A stretch of 64,000 bases of DNA, taken from NCBI RefSeq assembly GCF_050003625.1, contig NC_134397.1, forward strand, positions 274,468,070-274,532,069, given 5' to 3'. The notes below the pieces were generated by a model. The model had not been told where the DNA came from, did not search any database, and saw only the letters and a program-made list of their open reading frames with translations. Positions 11,880 to 22,468 of this stretch are shown here, piece by piece (position 1 is the first letter of the stretch; the number at the start of each line of letters is the position of its first letter). The stretch comes from Haematobia irritans. Its lineage: Eukaryota > Arthropoda > Insecta > Diptera > Muscidae. The translations under genes and the position numbers were made by a program.

Positions 11880-13040
11880 TTCCCTAAAGCGCATAGAGGT
11901 CAGGGTATAATAACTTTGATCTTCCAAAAAATGTGCCTACTCGAAATATTGATTTTAGACCCCATAAAATATATACCGATCGACTCAGAATCACCTCCTG
12001 ATTCCATCAAGCGCTTGGTGTCCGTCCGTCCGTCCGTCCATGTATTTGTTGTTCTCAGGATTCCGGTCGCAATTAACCGATTTTGATGAAATTTGGTTTG
12101 TGGCGTTTTTTTGGTACAGTGACGAACGCTATTGAATTTAGAAAAAATCGGATCAACTTTAGATATAGCTCCCATATATATGTGTCGTCCGATTTCGATA
12201 AAAGGGGTCAGATTGCGTTTATATAGTAATGGACTCAATATTAGTGGCAAACTAACTCTGTAGGTTCAAAATCAACTATAGCTCCTAAAATCAGACATTT
12301 CTGTTCAGATTGTGATTAAACTCCCATTCTTAAATATGGAAATGCGGGGTTTCCCCAAACCTATACCATTGATACCCCACAAACAATGTTTACGAATTTA
12401 GTAGGGGTGGTTTAGGGTATGATATACAGTCGACTCCGCTTTACTGAAACGTTAAAAATGCAGCCATTTAATTTCAGTTATCCGAAGTTTTTGCTAAAGC
12501 GGACTACGGATAACTGAAAAAAACTTCCAGTAATGCGAACTTCGGATAACTGAAAAAGTTTCAGTAAAGCGGACTCCGTATAACTGGAAAAAAATCCACT
12601 CAATTTCAGTTAACCGAACTTATGACCAATGCTATGTACATAAAATAATAAAAACAAGGTGTTTGATTCCGTGTGTGTGCCATCTACAATTTTACCTTTC
12701 AGTTGATTTTATTTACAGAGTGATTTAAACTGTTTTGAAAGTGCCATCTTCACTTGAAATAAAGCGTTCTCAATACGGAGAAGAAAATGTACTCTCTCTC
12801 AATAGCGAGAATGTGGCATTTTCAGTAAAGCGAAGTCATACTAATGTGACGAAACTCATTTGAACACAAAAAACTTTTCAGTAATCCGATTTTTTCAATT
12901 AAGCGGAGTTTCACTAAAGCGGAGTAATTTAAATGAAATGGACAGAAAAAATGCGATCGATTTCAGTTATCCGAGGTTTTTCAGTAAAGCGCATTGCGCT
13001 AAAGCGGAGTCGACTATAGTCGGTCCCGCCCGATTAGTGG
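11880..13040 (+). repeat. R1 repeat, copy b (3' end split by a TIR element)
   Basis: The same structure as copy a begins again at CCCTAAAGCGCATAGAGGTCAGGG, with a (CCGT)n tract near 12019-12038. The normal family end (AGGGTATAATATAGTCGGCCCCGCCCGA in copy c) is here interrupted at GATATA by the element 12427-13016 and resumes as GTCGGTCCCGCCCGA at about 13020. Confidence 0.75.
12427..13016. mobile_element. pogo/Tigger-like MITE with TA target duplication
   Basis: Termini CAGTCGACTCCGCTTTA and its near-perfect complement enclose 590 bp, flanked by TA on both sides (12425-12426 and 13017-13018). The interior is almost wholly built of diverged direct and inverted copies of CAGTTATCCGAA and CAGTAAAGCGGA, so it can fold extensively. 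CAG-type ends with TA duplication fit the pogo/Tigger branch of Tc1-mariner. There is no transposase. Confidence 0.82.
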
Positions 13041-15478
13041 CATACTAAAATTTATAAATACAAAGTAGCATGTAATCCCCGCGCCAGATCTATACTAAGA
13101 CTATTGAAATTCGAGTTAGCCGTCGATGAAACACATATATGTATAGTCAGGCTTGTGTGGATTGGTTTCTGCTATTTTCTTTACACAACTTGATAATAAC
13201 AACTTCAATATTCATGTCCAATTAGCTCGTGTAAAAATTGTAATAATATGAGGACAAATTAATGTGGACAAAAAAGCCTGCAATCATATCAGGCTAATAT
13301 AAAAATAGCAAAAAATTTTAATTAAAGGTGAGTACTATGTTCGTATTTTTCACCAAAACAGTAAATTAAAAGTACAGAAATCTATGAAGACGATTATATT
13401 TTTATAAAGTCTTGTGAAATAATGAATGGAAAATATCTAAGGACTTGATTGTGAACCATTTAATATTTTTAATTTATTTAATTTAAAAAATTAACCGTGA
13501 AAACAAGCTGGTTTTCAGCTTGATAACTGAACATAGTCGTAAATTTTTAGATGTTTTAAGAAATTGTGAAAATCTACTTCTATTGTTGCAAGTTATTCAA
13601 AATGCGACTTTTTGAAGTACCCAAATTTTCCACTTTTTATTAATTGTGTGATCTAAACGATTAATAGGTGTATGAAAATTCCTAATAAGATATCCGTAGC
13701 CTTGGGCACATAACATAGTTATGAACATTTTCTTCTATCATTATCAACCTCTTCTAAAAATAGTAATGAATTATGTAATTAAAAGGTGGCATAAAAGGTG
13801 ACACAAAAATATAAAAAGTGTAGTATAACGACAAGACAGTGACAAAAGTAGCAAACCGGTAATCAATGTTACCGTACCCATAATTTTTAAATTAATTATT
13901 TTTGAAATGATTCTTCAGACGGTCCACAATAGATTCTTGATAGAAATTTATTTTCATAAATTCACAATTATCTCAAAATATAAATAAGCACATAGGCTTG
14001 TAATAAAAAAGTTAATCAAACTAAAAATATAATAACCAGAGATCGAGAAATCGGATCCCACATGCCATATATATATTTATTCCTATTATTTTCGCAATGT
14101 TGTACTTGAAAACTTACCGAAATCTTGAGAGCCACTTTAGTATAATTAAGAATATTAAAAATTCTTTTAGATTTCGAAATGTAAGCGTTTCACTTTGTTA
14201 TTAAAAATATCACTTGTTAGTATCCAAAATCTCCAACAACTATTCTATTCTATGTTATTTCGATAGAATTTTTAAAATATAACAACTTTCCACGCACACG
14301 GTAGTATCTTTGTCTAACAACTGCCAAAATTTGAATGACTGAAGAATTGAATTTAGCGATTGGCTTTATATAAAAGCAACAATCCTGTCGGATGGTTAAA
14401 ACAAATGTAAGACAAGAGTAGATAATACCAGCTGAAGGATTCTGCAAACAAAAGCTATCTTTTTAGCACCTTGTTTTGTTGTTGGTACGACAGAAATTGT
14501 TGTTGTAGTTGACGAATTACAACTTTCAATAACAACCAATCAGAAGAGAAAAGCTTTTGCGAATATGAAGCACGATGTAGATACTACATTCGCTTACACA
14601 TCGTTTAACCCATAACGCCCATACACCTACACCATGTTGGTGTATGTGTGCGCTCGTGTGAAAATCAGTGGGTGCATAAACAACAAGTGTGTACGCTTAA
14701 GGAAAGGATTTATGCGTAGGTTTATATATGGCAAAATCCATGAGAGTCCTTATGCACCTGTTGGCTGATTATAGTCCCTTTGAAGCTCTCGGTTTGTTGT
14801 TGTTGGAGTTGCAGTTGTTTCTTTCTTAATATTTGGAAAATTGAAAGAGTCCAACGCAGGAAATTTGTATTTTAGAATCTTCTTTACGCTTAATTAGGAT
14901 AAAATAAATGAATAATATAAATATTATTTTCTTCTGTATTTCCCATACTACGCAAAATATTGCTTAAATACTTTGCTACGTCATATTAGAATTTTAAATA
15001 TCTATTTTAGAAAAACTTAGCTTATGTAACAATTTAATTTAGACCCTAACTCCGTAAGTGATTCGACATTTATATACAAAAATATTTACCTATGAATAAC
15101 GGTTTAATAACGACATTAGAAAAAACTGTGATTAGAATAACTTATATGTTTAATTAATTCTAAAGAAGCTGGTGAATTTAGATTATCGGGAGCTGTAATT
15201 ATTCGGATATTCTATGCGTTAATTCTATGTCGACTTCTTTATAGGCTTCGACCAAACAACAAAAAGTAATAATTCTGATAAATTATTTAAAATTAATGAA
15301 AAGTTCTTAAGTTTATTTACTTTTTGTATCTTGACTAAAACGAAAATATGCGCTACAAATAGGAGATGTTTTTAAATACTTTATTTGAAAGACGTTTTTA
15401 CTTTAAACATAGTATAATTTTTACTTTAAGTTGAGTCTGAATTTGGAAATTTTAGTTGTCGTTAACACGTTTTAAGGA
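13041..15478. other. Gene-free stretch with one terminal-repeat trace
   Basis: No supported gene. AAAGGTGAGTACTATGTTCG at about 13326 matches the terminus of element H (38154-38390) and also the last bases of the window (63957 onward). A facing CTGAACATAGTCG lies at about 13525, so 13326-13540 may be an old H-family copy. The remainder is unremarkable AT-rich DNA. Confidence 0.45.
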
Positions 15479-15571
15479 ATCTTCAGGTCGAAAGCCTATG
15501 TTGTTACCACCTATATTTCGTGTTTATTTTCATTATTCATTATGATTGTAAATATATAAAGAAATAAATTA
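15479..15571 (+). repeat. Arm of an inverted pair with 16173-16270
   Basis: About 95 bases including CAGGTCGAAA, CCTATGTTGTTA and CATTATGATTGTAAATATATAAA recur as the reverse complement at 16173-16270, inside the neighbouring element M. By eye roughly nine in ten positions match. Confidence 0.8.
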
Positions 15572-15857
15572 AGGACTCTTTTTCCACGTGAAGAATAAAG
15601 CAGAAAAAGTGAATAATTCAAATTTGTTTCATAATATCAATTACGCAAAACTCAAATTTAAAGGAGAATTGCTTCGTTGGCTCGAAATCAATGTTAAAAT
15701 CATTAGTGTAAACACAATACCTTTGAAGCCGGATAGCTTTTTTCAGAGCACGATCAATCCTGACTATTTTATAAGCTGACAAAAATTTAGGACATGAGAG
15801 GGTTAAGCTATCATTCTGAAACTGTACCTCTGTCTATCAGATTCTGTTTTTCCTGCA

Positions 15858-16836
15858 CGCTCACAAAAAATCGCTTCTGTAACATATACTCCCAAACATA
15901 TTTTGCTTCAAGCATATACATTTTTGGCTATTGCCCAAACATTTATATGTTTGATCTCTTCCAATATATAATATGTTTGAAAGCATATTGGTCTAAACAA
16001 TATATGTTTGGGTAGTCAATTTCCAAACATTTTGTATTTTTGCATCCAAATTCAATAATGTTGTCTTCCAAAAAACAATATGTTATTATGTGAACATATA
16101 ATATGTTTGGAAGCATTTTGCACCCAAAAATATTATATGCTTAAAAAAATTCTCCCAAACAATATTGTGCTCAAAATTTTATTTATTTATTTATATATTT
16201 ACAATCATAATGAATTATGAAAATAAACAGGTAATATAGGTGCTAACAACATAGGTTTTCGACCTGAATGCTCAAAATTTTGTTTCTGCCCAATTGTATA
16301 TTCCCCCACATCTTTCTCACTTCCACGAGATTTTTTAGTTCTTAGCACCTTTTTCTGTAATACAAACATTGTAGAAGAAATTATTCAATTGTATGATTTT
16401 TTTATTTATTTTAATTTTACCTTTTGCCGGACGGGGATTCGAACAGCGGACCACACAGTTTGTAAGGATCAAAGAAGTAGCTGATCAATTGCCCAAGGAA
16501 AAATAAAATGTTAATTTTGTAATAACAAGCAACAACCACCAACTTAATTCAATATCGCTCCCTGTTAAATAGCGCTCCAAGCTACTAAACACATATATGT
16601 GTATAGGCTATTTCTAAATTAATATATGTTTGCATCCAAGCATATTATATTTAAAAACATTTTATGTCCCAAACATAATATGTTCTAACATATTACCATA
16701 TATGTCCCAAACATGTTATGCTAGTTTATGAACATTATATGCTTGCACTCAAAAATATTATGTTTAAAAATTTGTGTTCCAAACATATAATGTTTATAGC
16801 CAAACATATGAAAAACAGTCTTTTTCATCCGTGTGT
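15858..16836 (+). mobile_element. TIR element M rich in CAAACATATATGTTTG words, copy 1
   Basis: It is bounded by a CACAAAAAATCGCTTCT-type end on the left and TTTTTCATCCGTGTG on the right. Many diverged copies of CAAACATA and its complement TATGTTTG fill it. A reverse-orientation copy is at 23768-24562, with the same two ends. No coding frame is credible; the translated frames over it only reflect the short repeats. A SINE-B segment lies inside. Confidence 0.75.
16315..16500 (-). mobile_element. SINE-B copy inside element M
   Basis: On the minus strand there is a tRNA-like B box around GTTCGAATCCCCGTCC (near 16430-16445), followed by the body words GTATTACAGAAAAAGGTGCTAAGAAC and CGTGGAAGTGAGAAAGATGTG that also occur in the plus-strand copy at 31868-32075. 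Element M copy 2 carries part of the same body at the same internal position. Confidence 0.72.
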
Positions 16837-16996
16837 AAGCCTTGTGTGGAGAGATGGGGTACATCGAATCATGTTTAATATAGATCTCATAGTAAAGGGA
16901 ACTCATAATATCTATACGTATCTCATAAAACATAGTTCTTTGACTTTCGTAGGCCTTAATAGCATTGTGCTCCGTTTACAGAGGCAACACATCGAA

Positions 16997-17137
16997 ATCA
17001 TCATCGCATTTCTTACAGTTGGAATATAATTAAAAAGTTTTACTACTCAGTGCATGAATTGTTGAAATATACTAAATTCATGCTGAGTAGTAAGAACTTG
17101 TAATTGTATTCCCGCAGTGAGAAATGCGATGATGGCA
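16997..17137. repeat. Hairpin-forming inverted repeat
   Basis: Arms of about 60 bases pair around a short loop near 17062-17078. Shared words are ATCATCGCATTTCT and TTACTACTCAGTGCATGAATT on the left, with their complements on the right. Confidence 0.78.
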
Positions 17138-19165
17138 AATATGACTTGGGTCATCAAATGACCCCAACATAGTATAAGGGTTACGGTATTAATGCAACCT
17201 ATTGATATACTATTACAGGCCGAGTGCATGAAAAACAACATTATTTTGTTTATCTCAAAAATTGCAAAGGTTGATCTAATAACAAAACGTAACACTTGAG
17301 TATTGATGCGTACAACATTGATTCGACATCGTCACCAAAAAAAAACTTTATGACAATCTCGATTATCGTAAAAATAAATATTTTGGTAGCTAAATGTTTG
17401 TCTCAATAAGCACATTGTTTTTCTGGTCTTTGTTAGTAACAGTGACAATGAATCAACACGAGGCAATATAATTAAATATCAATCACCACCAAACTCACCC
17501 CCATGAATTGTTATTAACCCCTTAGCGTCAGGTGTTTATCGCTTAATTTGTTCTCGAAATACAAACGATAGATAGATTACATACACAACTAAGGCACTTG
17601 TTAGTTATACCGGTGATTAGATTGAACTGACATTAATCCCTACACCGTATCGGAACTATTGTATAGTATTTGAATTTGCAAAATAATCGCAAAACTATAT
17701 TTGCGAATTTTATTCAACTATATACCACTGTGTCTTGGAAGGGCCTAAAAATTCCGCTCTATGTTAGAAATATTGGTTCTATAAACCACATATACTATTA
17801 TATACTGTTTCACAGACGAACTCCTCCTTAATCTATCTAATCCGGGCTGCATCTCTGTACATATCTTTTGTCCGCAATATGGGACTTGCAATTCTCGTGC
17901 AACTTTCATGTAATTGCAAATGCTTTTGAGTTAGAAAAAACATTGATTTTAATAAGAATGTAGAAAAAGTCTTTTGAAAATAGCAGTCGGTGTTAGCTGT
18001 TATATTTTTCTCTAGTGAACAACAATTCGAAAAATATTCAAGTTCTAAAATGTTACTCAAAGTATTTTCAAGTAATAAAAATAGGCCATAATTGGGGATT
18101 TTTTCATGGATCGGGACGACATTTTTGAGTTTTGGGGTATTGCGGATTTGGCGGGAAATGGGTTCGTTAACATATAATAAATCAGGTTTACATGAAATTC
18201 TTACATTATTAAAAAAGAAGTACAGCGAATCGTCAATAAAAGGAAACGTTGCTACTCTTTTTTCCATGGAATGTAAAATGGAGCATTTGGGCTAGAAGCG
18301 GACACAAGATTTTATTTTTGGGATCTAGGTGCGAATTTATAATTTAACTTAGCTGGGCTAAGACATTTTTCTACTATTGTGAAATCATTTCGGGAGGACT
18401 CAGGCTTAAATGGTCCGGACAATATATCCCATAAATATAGAAATGATGAAGATGGTTCACCTTTATATTGACCTACCACCCAATTTTATTACTTGTGTAT
18501 TTAGAAGTACATTTTCATTCATAAATACATGGTGATCGAACTCCCATTATAATTCAACGAGCATTTAGGTTAAAGTGGTAGCCCGATTGATTTTCAGGCT
18601 GACTTAGACTATGAAAGACTATCACCACTCTCCTGGTTTTATGTTTCGAAATCTTGATATTGCAGCCCGCAAGCTGGTATGACAATTTTTTTTTCAATTT
18701 TTAAATTGTTATTATTATTTTATTTTTGATAAAAACATTGTAAAATATTTATTGGAGATTTTTGTGAGGAAAAATACTGGCAACACTATTTACTGCCTTA
18801 CGAACAATATACTCACGAGTGTAATATTGGTTGACTTATCGCACTGTTTATTGTCATATTGCGTTAGTGTAAAGCAGTTATCTATCAATTTGATTGCATA
18901 CTAGATTGTTTATAACAATTTGGGTAGTGATTTATGATAATCAATTTGCATAAATTATGATTTGTGCAACCCTCTTATATGTTGGCTTATGACTTCGTAA
19001 GAACGTTTAATTTCAATCGATGAAAATATTTAACAAAGTTACAGTTAAATAGCATACAGCGTGATCTATTTATGCAAAATGAGATAAGAATAACAGGCAA
19101 GTGCTCGTATAGTAGTTTGTGCTTTTTATAAAGTTCTTGGATAAATTGAGATTTTGAAGTTATGC
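17138..19165. other. Gene-free stretch with a SINE-A scrap
   Basis: A 144-codon minus-strand frame at 17833-18267 shows no recognisable domain and I do not accept it as a gene. A minus-strand SINE-A 3' scrap (GTGGTAGCCCGATTGATTTTCAGGCT) is at 18571-18622. The remainder is AT-rich and featureless. Confidence 0.5.
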
Positions 19166-19404
19166 GGTCGCCCGTTATTTCAGGCTCACTTGCCTATTCA
19201 GTCCATTTTGATACCACAGTGGTGAACTTCTCTCTTGTCACTGAGAGCTGCCTGATTTCATGTTTATTTCATGGACAAGGAGAAGATTTGAAACACTCAG
19301 AAATGTCACCAACATTACTGAGAAAGGAGCTAAAATTTTTTTATGTTCGGTCAAAACAGGGATTGACATTTTGTATACAAGGCCATTGCACCACGGTGGC
19401 TGCC
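19166..19404 (-). mobile_element. Old SINE-A copy, internally shortened
   Basis: Read on the minus strand, it runs from the head (GCAGCCACCGTGGTGCAATGG) through the body words to the AGGCTCAC-side end. The B box is mutated and the middle is shortened to about 240 bp, so it is an older copy than 11413-11764. Confidence 0.8.
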
Positions 19405-19640
19405 ACAGTCCTAAATATCGAATAAGAGAATGCCATCGTATTCCCAATTAGCAGGTCAGTTTAAATATATTAGAAATATATTCAGAAATAAATTTATTCG
19501 TGATGGAATTTGAGCGTATTTAGGATTGTGTTTTATTTGGCTGGAAATCCACAAGTAGCTATCGTTAGAGCCCTCCAGCATCATTGCTGATACTAGTAGT
19601 GATACTAGTAGTCTTGCACCGCTTCCAATAAGTCGACGAA

Positions 19641-20580
19641 AAAACGGTAACAACATCAGAAATGATGCGAAATGTGAAGGCCAGATTTGATCGAAATACA
19701 TGCCGCAGTGGTAGAAAACTTACTCGTGAGCTGAACATATCGCGAGAACTAATTCAACACTTATTTAACTAAAATGGCACCGATGCAGAAAACAGTTAGA
19801 TTGGGAATAGCAAAGGATTGCTTCTCTTGCTCGAAAGTGGCCAGTTACGGAATTAATAATAATTCATAAAAACATGTTGATATTATTTGATTTAAAAAAT
19901 TCCATCAATTTGAAATGGTGGATCCCGCTTTGCTGACCATCCGTAGATGCTGGTATACAAAACAACCCGATGAAAATCATTGTAGTTAGAAATCAATTAA
20001 GAAAAAATTTTTACATTCTTATTAAAAGTGTGCTACTTTAGTTTCTCAGTATCTATTGTATTGAGAAAAATATTTGCTACAGACGAAATCCATTTTGTGG
20101 GAAGCCGCCAACTTTAGGAAAAAGACACAATGTTCAAAGAAACAAATGTTTAGGTATTAAACTAAATCAGAATTTTTCATTTGTGATTTGAATTTACCTA
20201 CTTCAGTATGAAACTATAGATAATATCGATAGTTTTGCAGCTCTACCGCAGAGCATGAACTTTCCAACAGGACTCATCACCTTCGTACACATTAGGCGTC
20301 AACCAAAAATGGTTTAAAGAGGAGAGTCCTCGCTTCATTTTTACCGTGCAATGCCAATCAAACTCTCCGGATCTTAAACCGTTGGACTTTTACGCTTATG
20401 ACATTTTAGAGATTAACATTGGCTCCAAAAAATACCAAAGAGTCGATCATTTCAAGATGGCGATTCGCCGGGAACGGGCCAATTTCGTGCAGCATGTGAT
20501 GGCTTTATTGGCCGTATGAAGGCTATATTTAGTGTCAAATGTAGCCAATTCGAACAAATCTAAACTGATTGAACAATGAA
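19641..20580 (+). pseudogene. Decayed Tc1/mariner-superfamily transposase
   Basis: One plus-strand piece near 19660-19790 reads RNVKARFDRNTCRSGRKLTRELNIS, the helix-turn-helix type N-terminal region. A second, about 20360-20516, reads SPDLKPLDFYAYDILE, the block holding the third catalytic acid, and continues to a stop. Multiple stops and shifts separate them and the middle catalytic block is not recognisable. It is a dead copy, more diverged than the transposons at 46958 and 59251 and of a different subfamily. Confidence 0.75.
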
Positions 20581-20780
20581 ATTAAAAAAATAGCACTTAA
20601 CGAGTTTTTACAATTTTTCGTGATATTAATTCTTTCATGATATTAATGGAAATTTTCGTATACCTCCATTTTGAATTAACTGTGAATAATAAAAAGTAAA
20701 TCAAAGATTTTTTTGTTGCTGGTTAATTTCAAAGAAAATTCCTAACAGATGTCCGGAGCATATTCAAAATGGGGTCAGGA

Positions 20781-20838
20781 TAAAGTGGCAGCCCGATTAA
20801 GTTTCAGGCTCACTCAGACTATTCAGTCCATTGTGATC
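20781..20838 (-). mobile_element. SINE-A 3'-end scrap
   Basis: GTGGCAGCCCGATTAAGTTTCAGGCTCACTCAGACTATTCAGTCC in reverse orientation is the SINE-A 3' end. It lies head-on to the plus-strand copy at 20964. Confidence 0.75.
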
Positions 20839-20963
20839 AAAATGGAGAAAACCACAATCAGTACAAAAATTTATTGGCTATCAGTATTATCCCAACTTGG
20901 TCACTATAATATCACCACATATATTTTGGGACTGTAGAATATTGAGACATTTGCGTCGAAAAC

Positions 20964-21106
20964 AAGGAGGTCCCTTGTCATTGAGCTTAACATGGAATCG
21001 GGCAGCACTCAGTGATAAGATAGAAGTTCACCAATGTGGTATCACAATGGACTGAATAGTCTAAGTGAGCCTGATACATCGGGCTGCCACCTAACCTAAC
21101 CTAACC
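20964..21106 (+). mobile_element. 5'-truncated SINE-A with target-site duplication
   Basis: Only the last 143 bp are present, from AAGGAGGTCC to the CCTAAC tail. Flanks TTGCGTCGAAAAC (20951-20963) and TTGTGTCGAAAAC (21107-21119) are a 13-bp duplication with one mismatch. Truncation with duplication is the mark of LINE-driven target-primed reverse transcription. Confidence 0.9.
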
Positions 21107-21166
21107 TTGTGTCGAAAACTATGTTGGAAAATAAATGTACCATAATTTTTTTAATTTTTTGTAGGC

Positions 21167-21509
21167 TACACCGAGAGAATTCTCTTCGTAAAAGGAATGA
21201 CAAATTTTGTTAAAACTACTAAATTTCATAAAAAGAACGAAAGGTCACTGAAGCAACTTATTAGAGAAAATTTTATATCACAAACGGAAACTTTACAAAA
21301 TGTTTGTACTTTTTATGAAGAAATTGTGAAGCAGAACGTTTCGTAAAATTTTCATAAAAACGTCTTCACAAAAATCATGAAATGTGAAGAAAGGTTCGTT
21401 AATTAAACGAACTTTTTATGAAGAATATTTAATTTAGAATATTTCAAAAATAAATGAAATCTACAAACAAATGTTTCGTAAAATTAACGAAGAGAATTCT
21501 TTCAGTGTA
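21167..21509. mobile_element. TIR MITE with AGAATTCTCTTCGT termini
   Basis: The left end reads TACACCGAGAGAATTCTCTT, and the right end is the complement of TACACTGAAAGAATTCTCTT. The 343-bp interior has no coding capacity but is rich in GAACGAAA/TTTCGTAAA words. Confidence 0.8.
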
Positions 21510-21714
21510 TGTAAAAATCGATTTAATGCTTCAAAAGTGACAATGGGAGAAAAACTAAAAAATTAACAAAATAACAACGTTAGCGATGTCCGCTCTTAAA
21601 TCTGTGTGTTTTTAAGAGACGACTACATGCGACCCAAAATCAAAACCTACCACACTCGGATGTATACTCGTAGACTTAAATAATACGAATTGACAAATAT
21701 TTACCCTCTTAATG

Positions 21715-22143
21715 TTATGCGCTTTACAGACTATCATATATTCCGGACGGAATGTCGGTGTTTGTAAAGAATCTGTGTCGAATCGATACGACTTGTCGGC
21801 GATGACTAAATAATCGGTAAATGTGTTATCGATCCCATAAACATGCAGCAGTATCGATTATGCCTTCGGACTTAACTTATAATATGCACAATATATGGGA
21901 TATGTTCGACACTATCAGTTATTCCGGACGGAATGTCGGTGTTAGTAAAGAATCTTACAGTGTGTCGGATCGATACGACTTGTCGGCGATGACTAAATAA
22001 TCGGTAAATGTGTTATCGATCCCATAAACATGCAGCAGTATCGATGATGCCTTCAGGCTTAACTTATAATGTGCACAATATATGGGATATGTTCGACACG
22101 AGCACTGTTGTCCGGAATAACTGATAGTCTGTAAAGCGCATTA
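21715..22143. mobile_element. TIR element G holding two tandem ~185-bp units
   Basis: Ends TATGCGCTTTACAGACTATCA and its complement TGATAGTCTGTAAAGCGCAT enclose two direct units that both begin TATTCCGGACGGAATGTCGGTGTT (about 21738 and 21921). Each unit contains ATCGATCCCATAAACATGCAGCAG and ends near ATATGTTCGACAC. Related units in the opposite sense lie at 38850-39700. It is a MITE whose interior behaves as a minisatellite. Confidence 0.82.
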
Positions 22144-22468
22144 ACCTCATTATTGATGAAACTGTTTACTTAGCCTTTTTGAGATTTTTACCTAAATATA
22201 CATATTTCGATTTATTTTCGGTTTGTTTATTTTTGTTTCTTTTTTACATGCAACACACAATTCACAAGTAAATACTTTCAATAGAACACTGAACATATTT
22301 CTGCGCAAAAATTAAAGCCTTTACTCATGCTGTAATTATAGAATGAAAAAAATCACAAATTAAAAAATAATATAAAATACTCTGTATAAAACCGTTTGGA
22401 TGGAATCAGAAAAGGTTATTGTATTAAAGTTAAAGCTAAAACGACGGGTAGTGGAAAGTAAATACATT
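22144..22468 (-). other. 3' flank of the GILT gene
   Basis: Downstream of the minus-strand stop at 22469. A minus-strand AATAAA (plus TTTATT at about 22211-22216) is a possible polyadenylation signal roughly 255 bp past the stop. Confidence 0.45.

Noticed and set aside
17833..18267. 144-codon minus-strand frame
   Set aside because: No domain, no splice or promoter context, and composition like the surrounding AT-rich DNA.
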